Shown: positions 1 to 7,740 of the stretch, piece by piece
Layout: every line of letters begins with the position of its first letter
Numbering within the stretch: the stretch's first letter is position 1
The notes under the pieces: model-generated
Databases searched by the model: none
What the model saw: only the letters and a program-made list of their open reading frames with translations
What the model was told of the DNA's origin: nothing
Made by a program: the position numbers and the translations under genes
Origin: JBGTLW01 sp041743835
Lineage (GTDB): Bacteria; Planctomycetota; Phycisphaerae; Phycisphaerales; Phycisphaeraceae
Direction: 5' to 3'
Length of the DNA stretch: 17,079 bases
NCBI GenBank assembly: GCA_041743835.1
Contig: JBGTLW010000351.1
Coordinates: 1 to 17,079, forward strand

Positions 1-720
1 GAACTTGGCTTTGATGGCGTCCTGCCCCTGCTTGAGGAGCTTGGGTCGGAGCTTGACGGCCCCGGGCTTGTACGCGCCGTGGACGTTGCCGAATGTCGCG
101 GCGAACATATAGGTGCCATCCACTTTGGACATCGCTTCATACACACGGACCATGTCTTCGGGGGTGGTGTAGAGCTCGCTATCGGGGGTGTCCTCGGAGC
201 CGGCCGCGCCGTCTTCCTCGCCGCCGACGACGCCAGCCTCGATCTCGATGACCTGGCCGATCTTCGCCATGCGCTTGAAGATGGGGACGGAGAGCGCGAG
301 GTTTTCTTCCAGCGGCAAACCCGAGGCATCGAGCATGTGCGAGTTGTAGAGCGGGAGCTTGCCCTCAGCGACGCGGCGCTCCGACTCCTCGATCAGCGGG
401 ATCATGAATGTGTCGATCGCGTCGGGCGGGCAGTGGTCGGTGTGGAGCACGACGTTGATGTTGAGCTTGGCGGCGACGCGGTGGATGTGCTCGGCGATGG
501 AGATCGCGCCCAGCACCATGTCCCCGAGCACAAGGCCCGAGGCGAACTTGCCCCCGCCGGTGGACACCTGGATCATGCCGTCGCACTTGAGGTCGGAAAA
601 GGCCTTGAGTGCCGCGTTGGCGGTGACCATGGAGCTGACGTTGATGGCGGGGTAAGCGAACTTGTTCTCGAAAGCGTTCTCGAGCATCTGCTTGTACGTT
701 TCGTAGCTGGCGACAGGCAT
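1..720 (-). CDS. fba: Fructose-bisphosphate aldolase, class II (5' part; runs off the left edge)
   Basis: The gene encodes the zinc-dependent aldolase that interconverts fructose 1,6-bisphosphate with glyceraldehyde 3-phosphate and dihydroxyacetone phosphate in cytosolic glycolysis and gluconeogenesis. The first 240 residues are present, and the family (E. coli FbaA type, class IIA) is usually about 350, so roughly a third is missing beyond base 1. Visible motifs are LHTDHC at residues 92-97 (catalytic Asp95, zinc ligand His96), EIEAGVVGGEEDG at 159-171 (a conserved metal and loop region) and GNVHGAYKPG at 211-220 (zinc ligand His214). The start ATG at 720 is supported by an AAGGA ribosome-binding site six bases upstream. 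An extended -10 promoter lies about 60 bases upstream. The gene is divergent from argJ across 143 bases. Identity is firm. The class IIA assignment rests on the GGEEDG segment. Confidence 0.95.
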   Translation of the reverse strand, partial: MPVASYETYKQMLENAFENKFAYPAINVSSMVTANAALKAFSDLKCDGMIQVSTGGGKFASGLVLGDMVLGAISIAEHIHRVAAKLNINVVLHTDHCPPDAIDTFMIPLIEESERRVAEGKLPLYNSHMLDASGLPLEENLALSVPIFKRMAKIGQVIEIEAGVVGGEEDGAAGSEDTPDSELYTTPEDMVRVYEAMSKVDGTYMFAATFGNVHGAYKPGAVKLRPKLLKQGQDAIKAKF

Positions 721-726
721 GTCGTG

Positions 727-731
727 TCCTT
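727..731 (-). promoter_or_regulatory. Ribosome binding site of the aldolase gene
   Basis: The minus strand reads AAGGA followed by six bases and then the ATG at 720. This is a standard Shine-Dalgarno spacing and fixes the start. Few other genes in this window have such a site. Confidence 0.6.
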
Positions 732-780
732 AGGGTACGGGGTTGATAAGTGGGGCCCTGCCTCGGTGCAGGAAGAAAGA

Positions 781-789
781 ATTATAGCA
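781..789 (-). promoter_or_regulatory. Extended -10 promoter for the aldolase gene
   Basis: The minus strand reads TGCTATAAT, a perfect consensus -10 hexamer preceded by the TGN extension. No good -35 hexamer is seen 16-18 bases upstream, as is common for extended -10 promoters. The predicted start of transcription is near base 774. This would give a leader of about 54 bases containing the AAGGA site. The match is seen in the sequence. Promoter activity is inferred. Confidence 0.6.
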
Positions 790-844
790 AATCCACCCAC
801 GCGCTGGGTTGTGCGCTTTGCCCGCGCTGCGTTAACACAGAACA

Positions 845-853
845 TGGTAAAAC
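845..853 (+). promoter_or_regulatory. Possible extended -10 element for argJ
   Basis: The plus strand reads TGGTAAAAC, which has the TGN extension but only four of six matches to TATAAT. If used, transcription would start near base 860, about four bases before the argJ ATG, leaving almost no leader. That would fit the absence of a Shine-Dalgarno sequence there. The match is weak. Confidence 0.25.
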
Positions 854-863
854 ACCGCACATC

Positions 864-2084
864 ATGAAGAAACAGCACCAGATCAGTGTGACAAGCGCCC
901 GGGGTTTCCGGGCGGCGGCGGGGACCTGCGGGATTAAACCTTCGGGGAAGCCCGACCTAATGCTCATCGCGTCGGAGGTTCCCTGTGCCGCGGCCGGGGT
1001 GTTCACGACCAATCAGGTCAAGGGCGAGCCGGTCAAGGTCAGCCAGCGGCACATCCGCAACGGCCGAGCCCAGGCGATCATCTGCAACAGCGGCGTCTCG
1101 AATGTCGCCACCGGGCGGCAGGGCGAGCAGGACGCGATCACGATGTGCGAGGTGACAGCCGAGGCGTTGGGGCTTGCGACCGGCGATGTGCTGGTGGCAT
1201 CCACCGGCGTGATCGGTCGGCGGCTGCCGATGGACAAAATCACGCCCGGGATCGAGCAATTGGCGACCCGGCTTGGCCGGGGTGCAGCAGTCGGCGCGGC
1301 CGCGGCCCAGGCCATCATGACCACAGACACCGTGCCCAAGGCCGCGGTTCGGCGGATCACCATCGGCGGCAAACCCGTGACGCTCGGGGGCATCGCCAAG
1401 GGTGCGGGCATGATCGCCCCCAACATGGCGACCATGCTCAGCTTCATCACCACCGACGCGAGCGTCAGCCCCGCTGTCCTCAAACGGCTGTTAAAGGATG
1501 CGGTTGGGCAGACGTACAACCGCATGACCATCGACAGCGACACCAGCACCAGCGATAGCGTGATGCTGCTGGCCAATGGTTTGGCGGGAAATCCGCAGAT
1601 TACGGGCGCCGGTGAATCGCTCGACACGTTTGCTTCGGCGCTGGTGAGCCTTTGCCGCGACTTGTGCGAGCAGCTCCTGCGCGATGGCGAGGGGATCACC
1701 CGGCTGATCCGCATCAAGGTGCTTGGGGCGGCGAGCATGAAGGATGCGGATCGCGTCGGCCGGTCCATCGCCAACAGCCCGCTGGTGAAGTGTGCGGTGC
1801 ATGGGGGGGACCCGAACTGGGGCCGACTGGCCATGGCGGTGGGCAAGTCGGACGCGAAGGTGACCCCCGCGAAGCTGTCCATCGCTATCGCGGGCCTGCG
1901 GGTGTTCCATGCGGGTCAACCCACGAAGCTGGGCCTTTCGCCTACCGCGGGATTGAAGAAAGCCATGCGAAAAGATGAGCTGGTCATCACGGTCGACCTT
2001 GGCGTGGGCAAAGCGGCAGCCGATTGGCTCGGTGGCGATCTGTCCAAGGATTACGTGACCATCAACGCCGACTACACGACATAA
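864..2084 (+). CDS. argJ: Bifunctional glutamate N-acetyltransferase / amino-acid acetyltransferase (ornithine acetyltransferase)
   Basis: ArgJ transfers the acetyl group from N-acetylornithine to glutamate, recycling acetyl in the cyclic arginine pathway. Some forms also use acetyl-CoA. The 406-residue protein has the normal family length. It shows VASTGVIG at residues 111-118 (oxyanion-hole region), GGIAKGAGMIAPNMATML at 175-192 with the self-cleavage site between Ala189 and the nucleophile Thr190, GGDPNWGRLAMAVGKS at 314-329, and the family-type C-terminus DYVTINADYTT. The mature enzyme should be an alpha chain (1-189) and a beta chain (190-406). The reading frame stays open upstream to base 750. 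The ATG at 864 is preferred because the family N-terminus begins there and the extension crosses the promoter region. No Shine-Dalgarno is visible. A segment usually written NSGNANACTG reads NSGVSNVATG here (residues 75-84). Confidence 0.96.
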   Translation: MKKQHQISVTSARGFRAAAGTCGIKPSGKPDLMLIASEVPCAAAGVFTTNQVKGEPVKVSQRHIRNGRAQAIICNSGVSNVATGRQGEQDAITMCEVTAEALGLATGDVLVASTGVIGRRLPMDKITPGIEQLATRLGRGAAVGAAAAQAIMTTDTVPKAAVRRITIGGKPVTLGGIAKGAGMIAPNMATMLSFITTDASVSPAVLKRLLKDAVGQTYNRMTIDSDTSTSDSVMLLANGLAGNPQITGAGESLDTFASALVSLCRDLCEQLLRDGEGITRLIRIKVLGAASMKDADRVGRSIANSPLVKCAVHGGDPNWGRLAMAVGKSDAKVTPAKLSIAIAGLRVFHAGQPTKLGLSPTAGLKKAMRKDELVITVDLGVGKAAADWLGGDLSKDYVTINADYTT

Positions 2085-2275
2085 AGCCTTGCCGTGAAGC
2101 GGGTTCTGAAGCGCGTGGGTATGGGCACTGATGGTCAAGTTGGTGCCAGGGCCTGTATGAGTTTTTCGATTTTCTCAAGCAATAAACGGGGCCTTCTCGC
2201 GTTGTAGGGTAGGCAGGCGCGTCACCTTGCTTGTGGTGCTTGCAATAGTGAGTTGACGATCGCTTGGTTATCAGC
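2085..2275. other. Intergenic gap between argJ and the secreted-protein gene, no feature recognised
   Basis: This 191-base stretch is the longest gap in the window. It holds short T-rich patches around 2160-2175 but no hairpin long enough to be an intrinsic terminator. I saw no convincing pair of promoter hexamers. A TTGACG at 2253-2258 has no partner -10, because 17 bases downstream the start codon already begins. Confidence 0.5.
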
Positions 2276-3715
2276 ATGTCGTCCGGGAGCTTTAGGGTGA
2301 GAACCGCAGCCATTAATTTACGTCTGGTCATCTTACTTGTGCTTTGCGGGGCGGGGGTTTTGTGCGCACCCGCAATGTATGGTCAGCCTGCTGCGCTCAA
2401 CGAGCAGGCTGTGCTCGACGCGTACCGCCAGCACTGGCTTGAGCGCGAGCGTGCTGCCACGAACGAGCCGACGCGGATCGCGCTGGCGGCCGAGCTTCTG
2501 GAGGCTGCGCGGGCAGCGAAGGATGATGCCCCGCGGGCGGTGTTGCTGTGCCAGCGTGCTTATCACTTCGGTGCGATGCAGCGGGCTTCCTACGCCCCCG
2601 CAGCCGAGGCTCTGGAGCTCATGGCCGAGTTGGAGCCGGCCCGAAAGATCGAATCGCTGGAAAAGCTGAGCAAGCTGTACCAGACCGCCTATCACGAGAA
2701 CACCTCCGCGAATCTGGGGATGGGCATGGGGACAGCAGACGCCATGGCCCTTGTCGCCCGCGAACGCCACAGACAATTGGAACAGCAGATCCAGACAGAC
2801 GGTATTGAAATGTTAGCCTTGCTCGTGGAGGCCAACCGAGTCCTCCGGGATTGGCAGGTAGCCCAGCGGACCGCTGGTGCGGTGATCAACAGCGCCCGCA
2901 GCCTGGAGCGCCGCTTGGCGGCCCGTGATGCAAACGATGTGCAATTGGTCCGTGATTTTTTGGCCAAGCACGAACCGTCCCTTGAGCGTTATGAGAAGGA
3001 AGTTCAGGCCGCGGGCCGTTTCAAGGACACTGTGACCCGGTTGGTACGTGCCGACCCCGACGCGATCGTCTCCAAGGAGGAGCGGACGGAGATCGGTTGG
3101 CTGTATCTGGCGGAGTTCAATGCCCCAGCCAAGGCCAAGCCGTACGCCGACGCGTTCCTGGCACCGGCTCATTGGGCATTTCTCGATATCGCAGCCAAGC
3201 CGGTGGACGAATTGGAGACGCAGGAGCATCTGGACTTGGCGGGCTGGTACGCCGACTTGTCGGAAGTCGCCCCCGAGGGCCGCAGCCAGCGGAACCTGCT
3301 GGGCCGCGCCGCGTACCTCCTCGCGCACTGCGATGGGGAGTTTGATGCATCGGACCAGAAGCTGGCGCGAGCCAAGACGCTGGCCCAGCGGTTGGATACC
3401 AAGGCCATCGAATTGAAGATGGCGCTGCTGGGCATCCGCGTCAACCCCAGACCCGGCAGCGTTGCCCCGCGACCCGAACCCCAAACGCCAAGAGTTGCCA
3501 CGGTCGATGTCGAGTTGCCGCGCGAGGAGCCGCCGGCGCTCAGACCTGCCCCCACAGAAAAGAATGTCCCTTCTCACGATTTGCCCAAGCAGCCCGATGC
3601 TTCGACTTCCTATCAGAGACGCGGGGACAAGCCCCTGCCCAGGCCGAGTTGGCTCGACGACGATGAGGACAACTACTGGACGGGCCGCGAGAAGAGTATC
3701 TTTGATCTTGAATGA
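2276..3715 (+). CDS. Secreted, mainly helical protein of unknown function with a Pro-rich tail
   Basis: I do not recognise a named family. The 479-residue protein starts with a basic stretch and a hydrophobic core (residues about 14-32, LRLVILLVLCGAGVLCAPA) followed by a likely signal-peptidase site near 34-40, so it is probably exported. Residues about 40-390 look helical, with many Ala, Glu, Leu and Arg. A stretch at about 265-350 (WLYLAEFN...KAKPYADAF...AKPVDEL...LAGWYADLSE) recalls a block I associate with planctomycete exported proteins, but this is from memory and unverified. Residues about 390-460 are rich in proline and charge and probably disordered. The end is acidic and aromatic (WLDDDEDNYW, then a short tail). 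The frame opens at a TTG at 2264. The ATG at 2276 is preferred because it sits directly before the signal peptide. No Shine-Dalgarno is visible. Confidence 0.8.
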   Translation: MSSGSFRVRTAAINLRLVILLVLCGAGVLCAPAMYGQPAALNEQAVLDAYRQHWLERERAATNEPTRIALAAELLEAARAAKDDAPRAVLLCQRAYHFGAMQRASYAPAAEALELMAELEPARKIESLEKLSKLYQTAYHENTSANLGMGMGTADAMALVARERHRQLEQQIQTDGIEMLALLVEANRVLRDWQVAQRTAGAVINSARSLERRLAARDANDVQLVRDFLAKHEPSLERYEKEVQAAGRFKDTVTRLVRADPDAIVSKEERTEIGWLYLAEFNAPAKAKPYADAFLAPAHWAFLDIAAKPVDELETQEHLDLAGWYADLSEVAPEGRSQRNLLGRAAYLLAHCDGEFDASDQKLARAKTLAQRLDTKAIELKMALLGIRVNPRPGSVAPRPEPQTPRVATVDVELPREEPPALRPAPTEKNVPSHDLPKQPDASTSYQRRGDKPLPRPSWLDDDEDNYWTGREKSIFDLE

Positions 3716-3782
3716 GACTGACGGCAAAGAACGTCCAGCGGCCCGGCCGGTCAGCCTCAACCCTTGCTTGCATGGCCGTGCC

Positions 3783-3788
3783 TAAAAT
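3783..3788 (+). promoter_or_regulatory. Possible -10 element for pcm, implying a near-leaderless transcript
   Basis: TAAAAT matches five of six bases of the -10 consensus. Its last base lies nine bases before the pcm ATG, which would put transcription start near base 3795, three bases before the start codon. No good -35 is present at normal spacing: a TTGCTT at 3764-3769 is only 13 bases away. This is a weak call. Confidence 0.3.
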
Positions 3789-3797
3789 ATCGGGCGG

Positions 3798-4493
3798 ATG
3801 CCAAAGTTCACTGGCCAACCCCCCGAATCCGACTGCGCTAGCCCAGCCGCCTGGGCACAACACATGGTGCAGACACAAATCGCCGCCCGCGGCATTGCCG
3901 ATGCCGCCGTGCTCGAAGCGATGCGCACAGTGCCGAGACACAGGTTCGTGCCCGGCCACGCCCTCGTCGATGCCTACGCAGACCGGGCACTGGTCACATT
4001 GCATCACCAAACCATCAGCCAGCCTTACGTCGTCGGGCTCATGACGCAACTGCTGGAGGTGTTGCCGGGCATGCGCGTCCTGGAGGTGGGCACAGGGAGC
4101 GGCTATCAGACCGCCGTCCTGCTGGCGATGGGTGCGGACGTGGTCACGATCGAACGCCACCGCGCACTCGCGGATGAGGCAGACGCATTGCTCCGCGAGT
4201 TGTTTCCCAGTGCCTCCTGCAAGGTCGTGGTGGGGGATGGCACGCTTGGGTCGCCCGATGATGCACCCTTCGACCGCATCATCGTGACAGCCGGTGCGCC
4301 GGGGCTACCCGTGGCGCTGCGACAGCAGCTCGCCGACGGCGGGCGCATCGTGATCCCCACCGGCACACGCGAGGAGCAGGTGCTGGTGACTTTCCAATTG
4401 CACAACGGCCGATGGCTCGACACACACAGCCTGCCCTGCCGCTTTGTCCCGTTGCTAGGTGAGGACGGTTGGGCCGACGAACCAGAGCGTTGA
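3798..4493 (+). CDS. pcm: Protein-L-isoaspartate O-methyltransferase
   Basis: This enzyme uses S-adenosylmethionine to methylate L-isoaspartyl residues in aged cytosolic proteins, starting their repair. At 231 residues it is slightly longer than the usual 205-220. It shows the family segment QTISQPYVV (71-79), the Rossmann motif I VLEVGTGSGYQTAVL (94-108), an acidic residue after the second strand in TIERH (Glu119, expected to bind the cofactor ribose), motif II FDRIIVTAGAP (158-168) and a C-terminal CRFVPLLG (214-221). The ATG at 3798 follows the preceding gene by 82 bases. It has no Shine-Dalgarno but a TAAAAT just upstream. The gene converges with the PQQ-type propeller gene across 50 bases, in which I see no hairpin terminator. 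Confidence 0.95.
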   Translation: MPKFTGQPPESDCASPAAWAQHMVQTQIAARGIADAAVLEAMRTVPRHRFVPGHALVDAYADRALVTLHHQTISQPYVVGLMTQLLEVLPGMRVLEVGTGSGYQTAVLLAMGADVVTIERHRALADEADALLRELFPSASCKVVVGDGTLGSPDDAPFDRIIVTAGAPGLPVALRQQLADGGRIVIPTGTREEQVLVTFQLHNGRWLDTHSLPCRFVPLLGEDGWADEPER

Positions 4494-4543
4494 ATCAGTC
4501 GTCCAGCGCGATCCGGCTACACGCGGCGGAGCATCAATCGCTT

Positions 4544-5845
4544 TTACTCCGTACCGTCCGCCGCCTTCTGCCGGGGCTTCCCGACGCAGATGAGTTTGTC
4601 GGCCGTGCGGATCAGCATCGCACCATCGACCGGGGCCACACCATAGACCCGGCTTTCCGTGGGCAGGTCATTGACAGCCAGTTCGCCGGGGCCTTCATCA
4701 TCGGGCACCAGCACGTGCGTCTTACCCTTCTCGGTGAAGCAGTAGATGCGGTCGCCCGCGGCTATCGGTGCGGTCCACAGGCTGCCGTTGAGCATGTGCG
4801 TCCAAAGCTTCGCGCCGGTGGCGGCATTGATGCAATACAACTCCCCCTTGTGAGTGGCCATGTAAACCCGGTTGTTCACGATCAGCGGCGAGTGGTAACC
4901 ATTGCTGAACTCATCCAGCCGCCAAAGCACGCGTGTATGGTTGATGTTTCCCTCGCCGCCGCGTTGCACAGCCACAGCCGTTTCGCTCCACGCATCCGCG
5001 ATGACCACCAGCCCGTCATTCCCGATGACCGGCGTGCAGATGCCCTCAGCCCCGCCGATCAGGGTCCACACCGCGTCACCGGTTGCGAGGTCAAGCTCCC
5101 CGATGCCGCCCTCCGAGCTCACCAGCAGCCGTGGCGTGTCGGTGTCCGCATCCACCACGACCGGGCTTGAGTAGCTGCGTTTGGTATCGCGGTCTTTCTT
5201 CAGGATTGTCTTGCCCGTCGCGCGATCGGCCAGGAGCAGGTAGCTCTGCCCGCTGTGATCGATCAACACGACCACAGCCTTGGGCGTGAGAGCCAGCGAG
5301 GCGCTGAGGCCGAAGCTGCTTTCGATCTCGCCGTACTCCGTCGTGAGCGCTCTTTGCCAGCGGACCTCACCATCAAGGTCCAGTGCCGCGAGATCGCCCG
5401 ACTCAAAAAACACATACAGCCCATCGGCGGCTACGACCGGCGTCGGCGCGGCACGCGTGCTTTGGCCGTCCAGCTTGTCGCGCTGCGTTGCGGTGAAACC
5501 GGTCCACCACTTGGCTTCGCCCGTGGCGATATCGATCGCGATGACCTGATAACCGTCGCGGATTTTGCCAGCGTCTTCCTGCGCCGAAGTGACATACACG
5601 ACGCCTTCATGCACGACCGGCGCGGACTGGCCCTGGCCGGGCAGGTCGTAGGTCCACGCGATATGGTGGTCAGCCGCCCATTGCTCGGGGAGATTCTGAG
5701 CCGCGGTGGTTGAGCTGCCATCGCCCCGGAAGCCCGGCCACGCGTCGCCGGGTGTGACCGCCGCCGCGGGCCTGCTTGCAGCGAGGCACAGCAGCAACGC
5801 TATCAGGGTCACCTGTTGTCCAACCAAGAAGCAACCCCTAGACAT
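4544..5845 (-). CDS. Exported PQQ-binding-like beta-propeller repeat protein
   Basis: The protein has 433 residues. An N-terminal hydrophobic segment (about 11-24) followed by small residues (PAAA, 26-29) is a clear signal peptide, so it acts outside the cytoplasm. The mature part begins with WPGFRGDG (36-43), the W-P-x-x-R-G-x-G opening common in planctomycete propellers. Blade signatures of the form D-x-x-T-G-x-x-x-W recur at about 103-113, 154-163, 204-213, 249-260 and 337-348. Such folds occur in quinoprotein dehydrogenases and in BamB. I see nothing that fixes the function or shows that PQQ is bound. The reading frame extends upstream to 6025, but that part overlaps ilvD. The start at 5845 is supported by an AAGGGGA site seven bases upstream and by the signal peptide. 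It lies 83 bases downstream of ilvD in the same direction. Confidence 0.88.
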   Translation of the reverse strand: MSRGCFLVGQQVTLIALLLCLAASRPAAAVTPGDAWPGFRGDGSSTTAAQNLPEQWAADHHIAWTYDLPGQGQSAPVVHEGVVYVTSAQEDAGKIRDGYQVIAIDIATGEAKWWTGFTATQRDKLDGQSTRAAPTPVVAADGLYVFFESGDLAALDLDGEVRWQRALTTEYGEIESSFGLSASLALTPKAVVVLIDHSGQSYLLLADRATGKTILKKDRDTKRSYSSPVVVDADTDTPRLLVSSEGGIGELDLATGDAVWTLIGGAEGICTPVIGNDGLVVIADAWSETAVAVQRGGEGNINHTRVLWRLDEFSNGYHSPLIVNNRVYMATHKGELYCINAATGAKLWTHMLNGSLWTAPIAAGDRIYCFTEKGKTHVLVPDDEGPGELAVNDLPTESRVYGVAPVDGAMLIRTADKLICVGKPRQKAADGTE

Positions 5846-5852
5846 TGCCGGA

Positions 5853-5859
5853 TCCCCTT
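5853..5859 (-). promoter_or_regulatory. Ribosome binding site of the PQQ-type propeller gene
   Basis: The minus strand reads AAGGGGA, seven bases before the ATG at 5845. It decides between this start and upstream in-frame starts that would overlap the end of ilvD. Confidence 0.55.
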
Positions 5860-5928
5860 GTGCGCTGCGGAGCGTGCCCTTGGTCGGAACAAAAGCTGGG
5901 GCAGGGCGGCCCGAGCATATAAGTTTGT

Positions 5929-7629
5929 CTATGCGTCGGTCACACACCCGACGGACGCGGGGTGGACGCACTTGATGTATTTGTAGAGCGTGCCTCTGCT
6001 TGCCTTGAGCGGCGGCGCGGTCCACGCGTTCTTTCGCTTGGCGATCTCGCTGTCCGAGGCGTCGAAGGTGATCGCATGGGTCTGGTCATCGATGGTGATG
6101 GTGTCGCCATCACGCACCAGTGCGATGGGGCCGCCTTCCTGCGCTTCGGGGCAGACGTGGCCGATGATGAACCCGTGGCTGCCACCGCTGAAGCGTCCGT
6201 CGGTGATGAGCGCGACACTATCGATATAGCCCGCGCCCGCCAACGCGCTGGTCGGAGTGAGCATCTCCGGCATACCGGGGCCACCCTTAGGCCCCTCGTA
6301 GCGGATTACGATCACGTCCCCGTGATCGATTTTGCCCTGCTCCAGCCCCGCGAGCATGTCCTCCTCCGAGTCGTACACCTTGGCCGGGCCTTGGAAGCGC
6401 AGGCCCTGCTTGCCGGTGATCTTGCCCACCGCACCTTCCGGCGCGAGGTTGCCACGGAGGATGGAGATATGCCCGGTCGCTTTCAAAGGCTTCTCAAGCG
6501 GTGCGATCACATCCTGATTCGCCGAGAACTCGGGCAGGCCTTCGAGGTTCTCGCGCAGGGTTTTGCCGGTGACGGTCATGCATGAGCCATCGAGCAGGCC
6601 CTCGCCGAGCAGGTACTTCATGACTGCGGGCGTGCCCCCGACCTTGTGCAGGTCTTCCATGACATACTTGCCCGAGGGCTTCATGTCCGCGAGCAGCGGG
6701 ATACGCTTCTGGACGGACAGGAAGTCATCGATCGTCATCGGCACATCGACTGATGCAGCGATCGCCAACAGGTGCAGCACCAGATTGGTCGAGCCTCCCA
6801 TCGCCATGCAAACCACCATCGCGTTCTCGAACGCGGCGCGGGTCATGATGTCGCGTGGCTTGATGTCCAACTCCATCAGCTTCAGGATGGCGGCACCGGC
6901 CCGGAGGCACTCGTCCTGCTTGCCCTGATCGACCGCGGGGATCGACGCGGAATAGGGGAGGCTCATCCCCATCGCCTCGGCCGCGCTGGCCATGGTGTTG
7001 GCGGTGTACATCCCGCCGCACGCGCCCGCGCCGGGGCAGGCCTGTCGGACGATCGCCTTGCGCTCGGCCTCACTGATCTTGTCGGTGATCGCTTCGCCAT
7101 AAGACTGGAACGCGCTGACGATATCGAGCTTGCGCTCTTCGCCGCGTACCGTCGCGCAGCCGGGCTTGATCGTCCCGCCGTAGATCATGATGCTCGGGCG
7201 GTTGAGCCGACCCATCGCCATCAGGCAGCCGGGCATGTTCTTGTCGCACCCCGGCAGGGCGATCAGCGCGTCGTACCACTGCGCGCCCATCACGGTTTCG
7301 ATGGAGTCCGCAATCAGGTCGCGCGATTGCAGCGAAAAGCTCATGCCGTCGGTACCCATCGAGATGCCGTCCGACACGCCGATGGTGTTGAACCGCATGC
7401 CGACCAGGCCCGCAGCGACGACACCCCGCTTGACCACCGCAGCGAGGTCGTTGAGGTGCATGTTGCAGGAATTGCCCTCGTACCAGTTGGCGCATATCCC
7501 GACCTGGGGCTTGTGCATGTCCGCTTCGGTCATGCCCGTGGCATATAGCATCGCCTGGGATGCCCCCTGGCTGGCGGGCTGGGTGATGCGGGCGGAGAAC
7601 TTATTCAACTGCGATCCGGTTGTTGGCAT
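5929..7629 (-). CDS. ilvD: Dihydroxy-acid dehydratase
   Basis: IlvD dehydrates 2,3-dihydroxy-isovalerate and 2,3-dihydroxy-3-methylvalerate to the 2-oxo acids, the third step of valine and isoleucine synthesis, in the cytosol. The 566 residues match the family length. Three cysteines expected to hold the iron-sulfur cluster are visible: NSCNMH (Cys55), PGCDKNMPGC (Cys128, with the magnesium-site Lys130) and GAGACGGMYTAN (Cys204). The C-terminal GRFSGGSHG segment carries the serine proposed as catalytic base. A cysteine at the NSCNMH position resembles the plant and actinobacterial [2Fe-2S] type rather than the E. coli [4Fe-4S] type. That reading is inferred. No clear Shine-Dalgarno precedes the ATG at 7629. 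A small hairpin lies in the 111-base gap to the upstream M20 gene. No other branched-chain amino-acid genes are in the window. Confidence 0.96.
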   Translation of the reverse strand: MPTTGSQLNKFSARITQPASQGASQAMLYATGMTEADMHKPQVGICANWYEGNSCNMHLNDLAAVVKRGVVAAGLVGMRFNTIGVSDGISMGTDGMSFSLQSRDLIADSIETVMGAQWYDALIALPGCDKNMPGCLMAMGRLNRPSIMIYGGTIKPGCATVRGEERKLDIVSAFQSYGEAITDKISEAERKAIVRQACPGAGACGGMYTANTMASAAEAMGMSLPYSASIPAVDQGKQDECLRAGAAILKLMELDIKPRDIMTRAAFENAMVVCMAMGGSTNLVLHLLAIAASVDVPMTIDDFLSVQKRIPLLADMKPSGKYVMEDLHKVGGTPAVMKYLLGEGLLDGSCMTVTGKTLRENLEGLPEFSANQDVIAPLEKPLKATGHISILRGNLAPEGAVGKITGKQGLRFQGPAKVYDSEEDMLAGLEQGKIDHGDVIVIRYEGPKGGPGMPEMLTPTSALAGAGYIDSVALITDGRFSGGSHGFIIGHVCPEAQEGGPIALVRDGDTITIDDQTHAITFDASDSEIAKRKNAWTAPPLKASRGTLYKYIKCVHPASVGCVTDA

Positions 7630-7666
7630 AGCACGTACTCGTCAAGTGATCAATGAAATCCTGCGG

Positions 7667-7682
7667 CGGGGAGCAAACCCCG
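7667..7682 (-). promoter_or_regulatory. Small GC hairpin in the ilvD leader
   Basis: The minus strand can form CGGGG-TTTGCT-CCCCG, a five-base-pair stem with a six-base loop, 37 bases upstream of the ilvD start and downstream of the M20 gene. It has no following T-run, so it is not a standard intrinsic terminator. It could be an RNA structure in the ilvD leader or chance in GC-rich DNA. Confidence 0.2.
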
Positions 7683-7740
7683 TGTTTGACGCACAGGCGT
7701 TCATGCGGCTGGAATCTGTCGGCCGTCAGGCGTCGTCCCC

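Noticed and set aside
1013..1882. Minus-strand open frame of 289 codons opposite argJ
   Set aside because: argJ is canonical over the whole span, and the opposite frame shows no domain.
2085..2200. Possible intrinsic terminator after argJ near the T-rich stretch
   Set aside because: The only inverted repeat before the T-run (CAGG-G-CCTG) has a one-base loop and cannot fold.
2813..3760. Minus-strand open frame of 315 codons opposite the secreted-protein gene
   Set aside because: Composition is typical of an antisense shadow. The plus strand has a signal peptide and coherent protein features.
5846..6025. In-frame upstream extension of the PQQ-type propeller protein
   Set aside because: It overlaps the end of ilvD, carries no recognisable sequence and would bury the signal peptide. 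The AAGGGGA site supports 5845.
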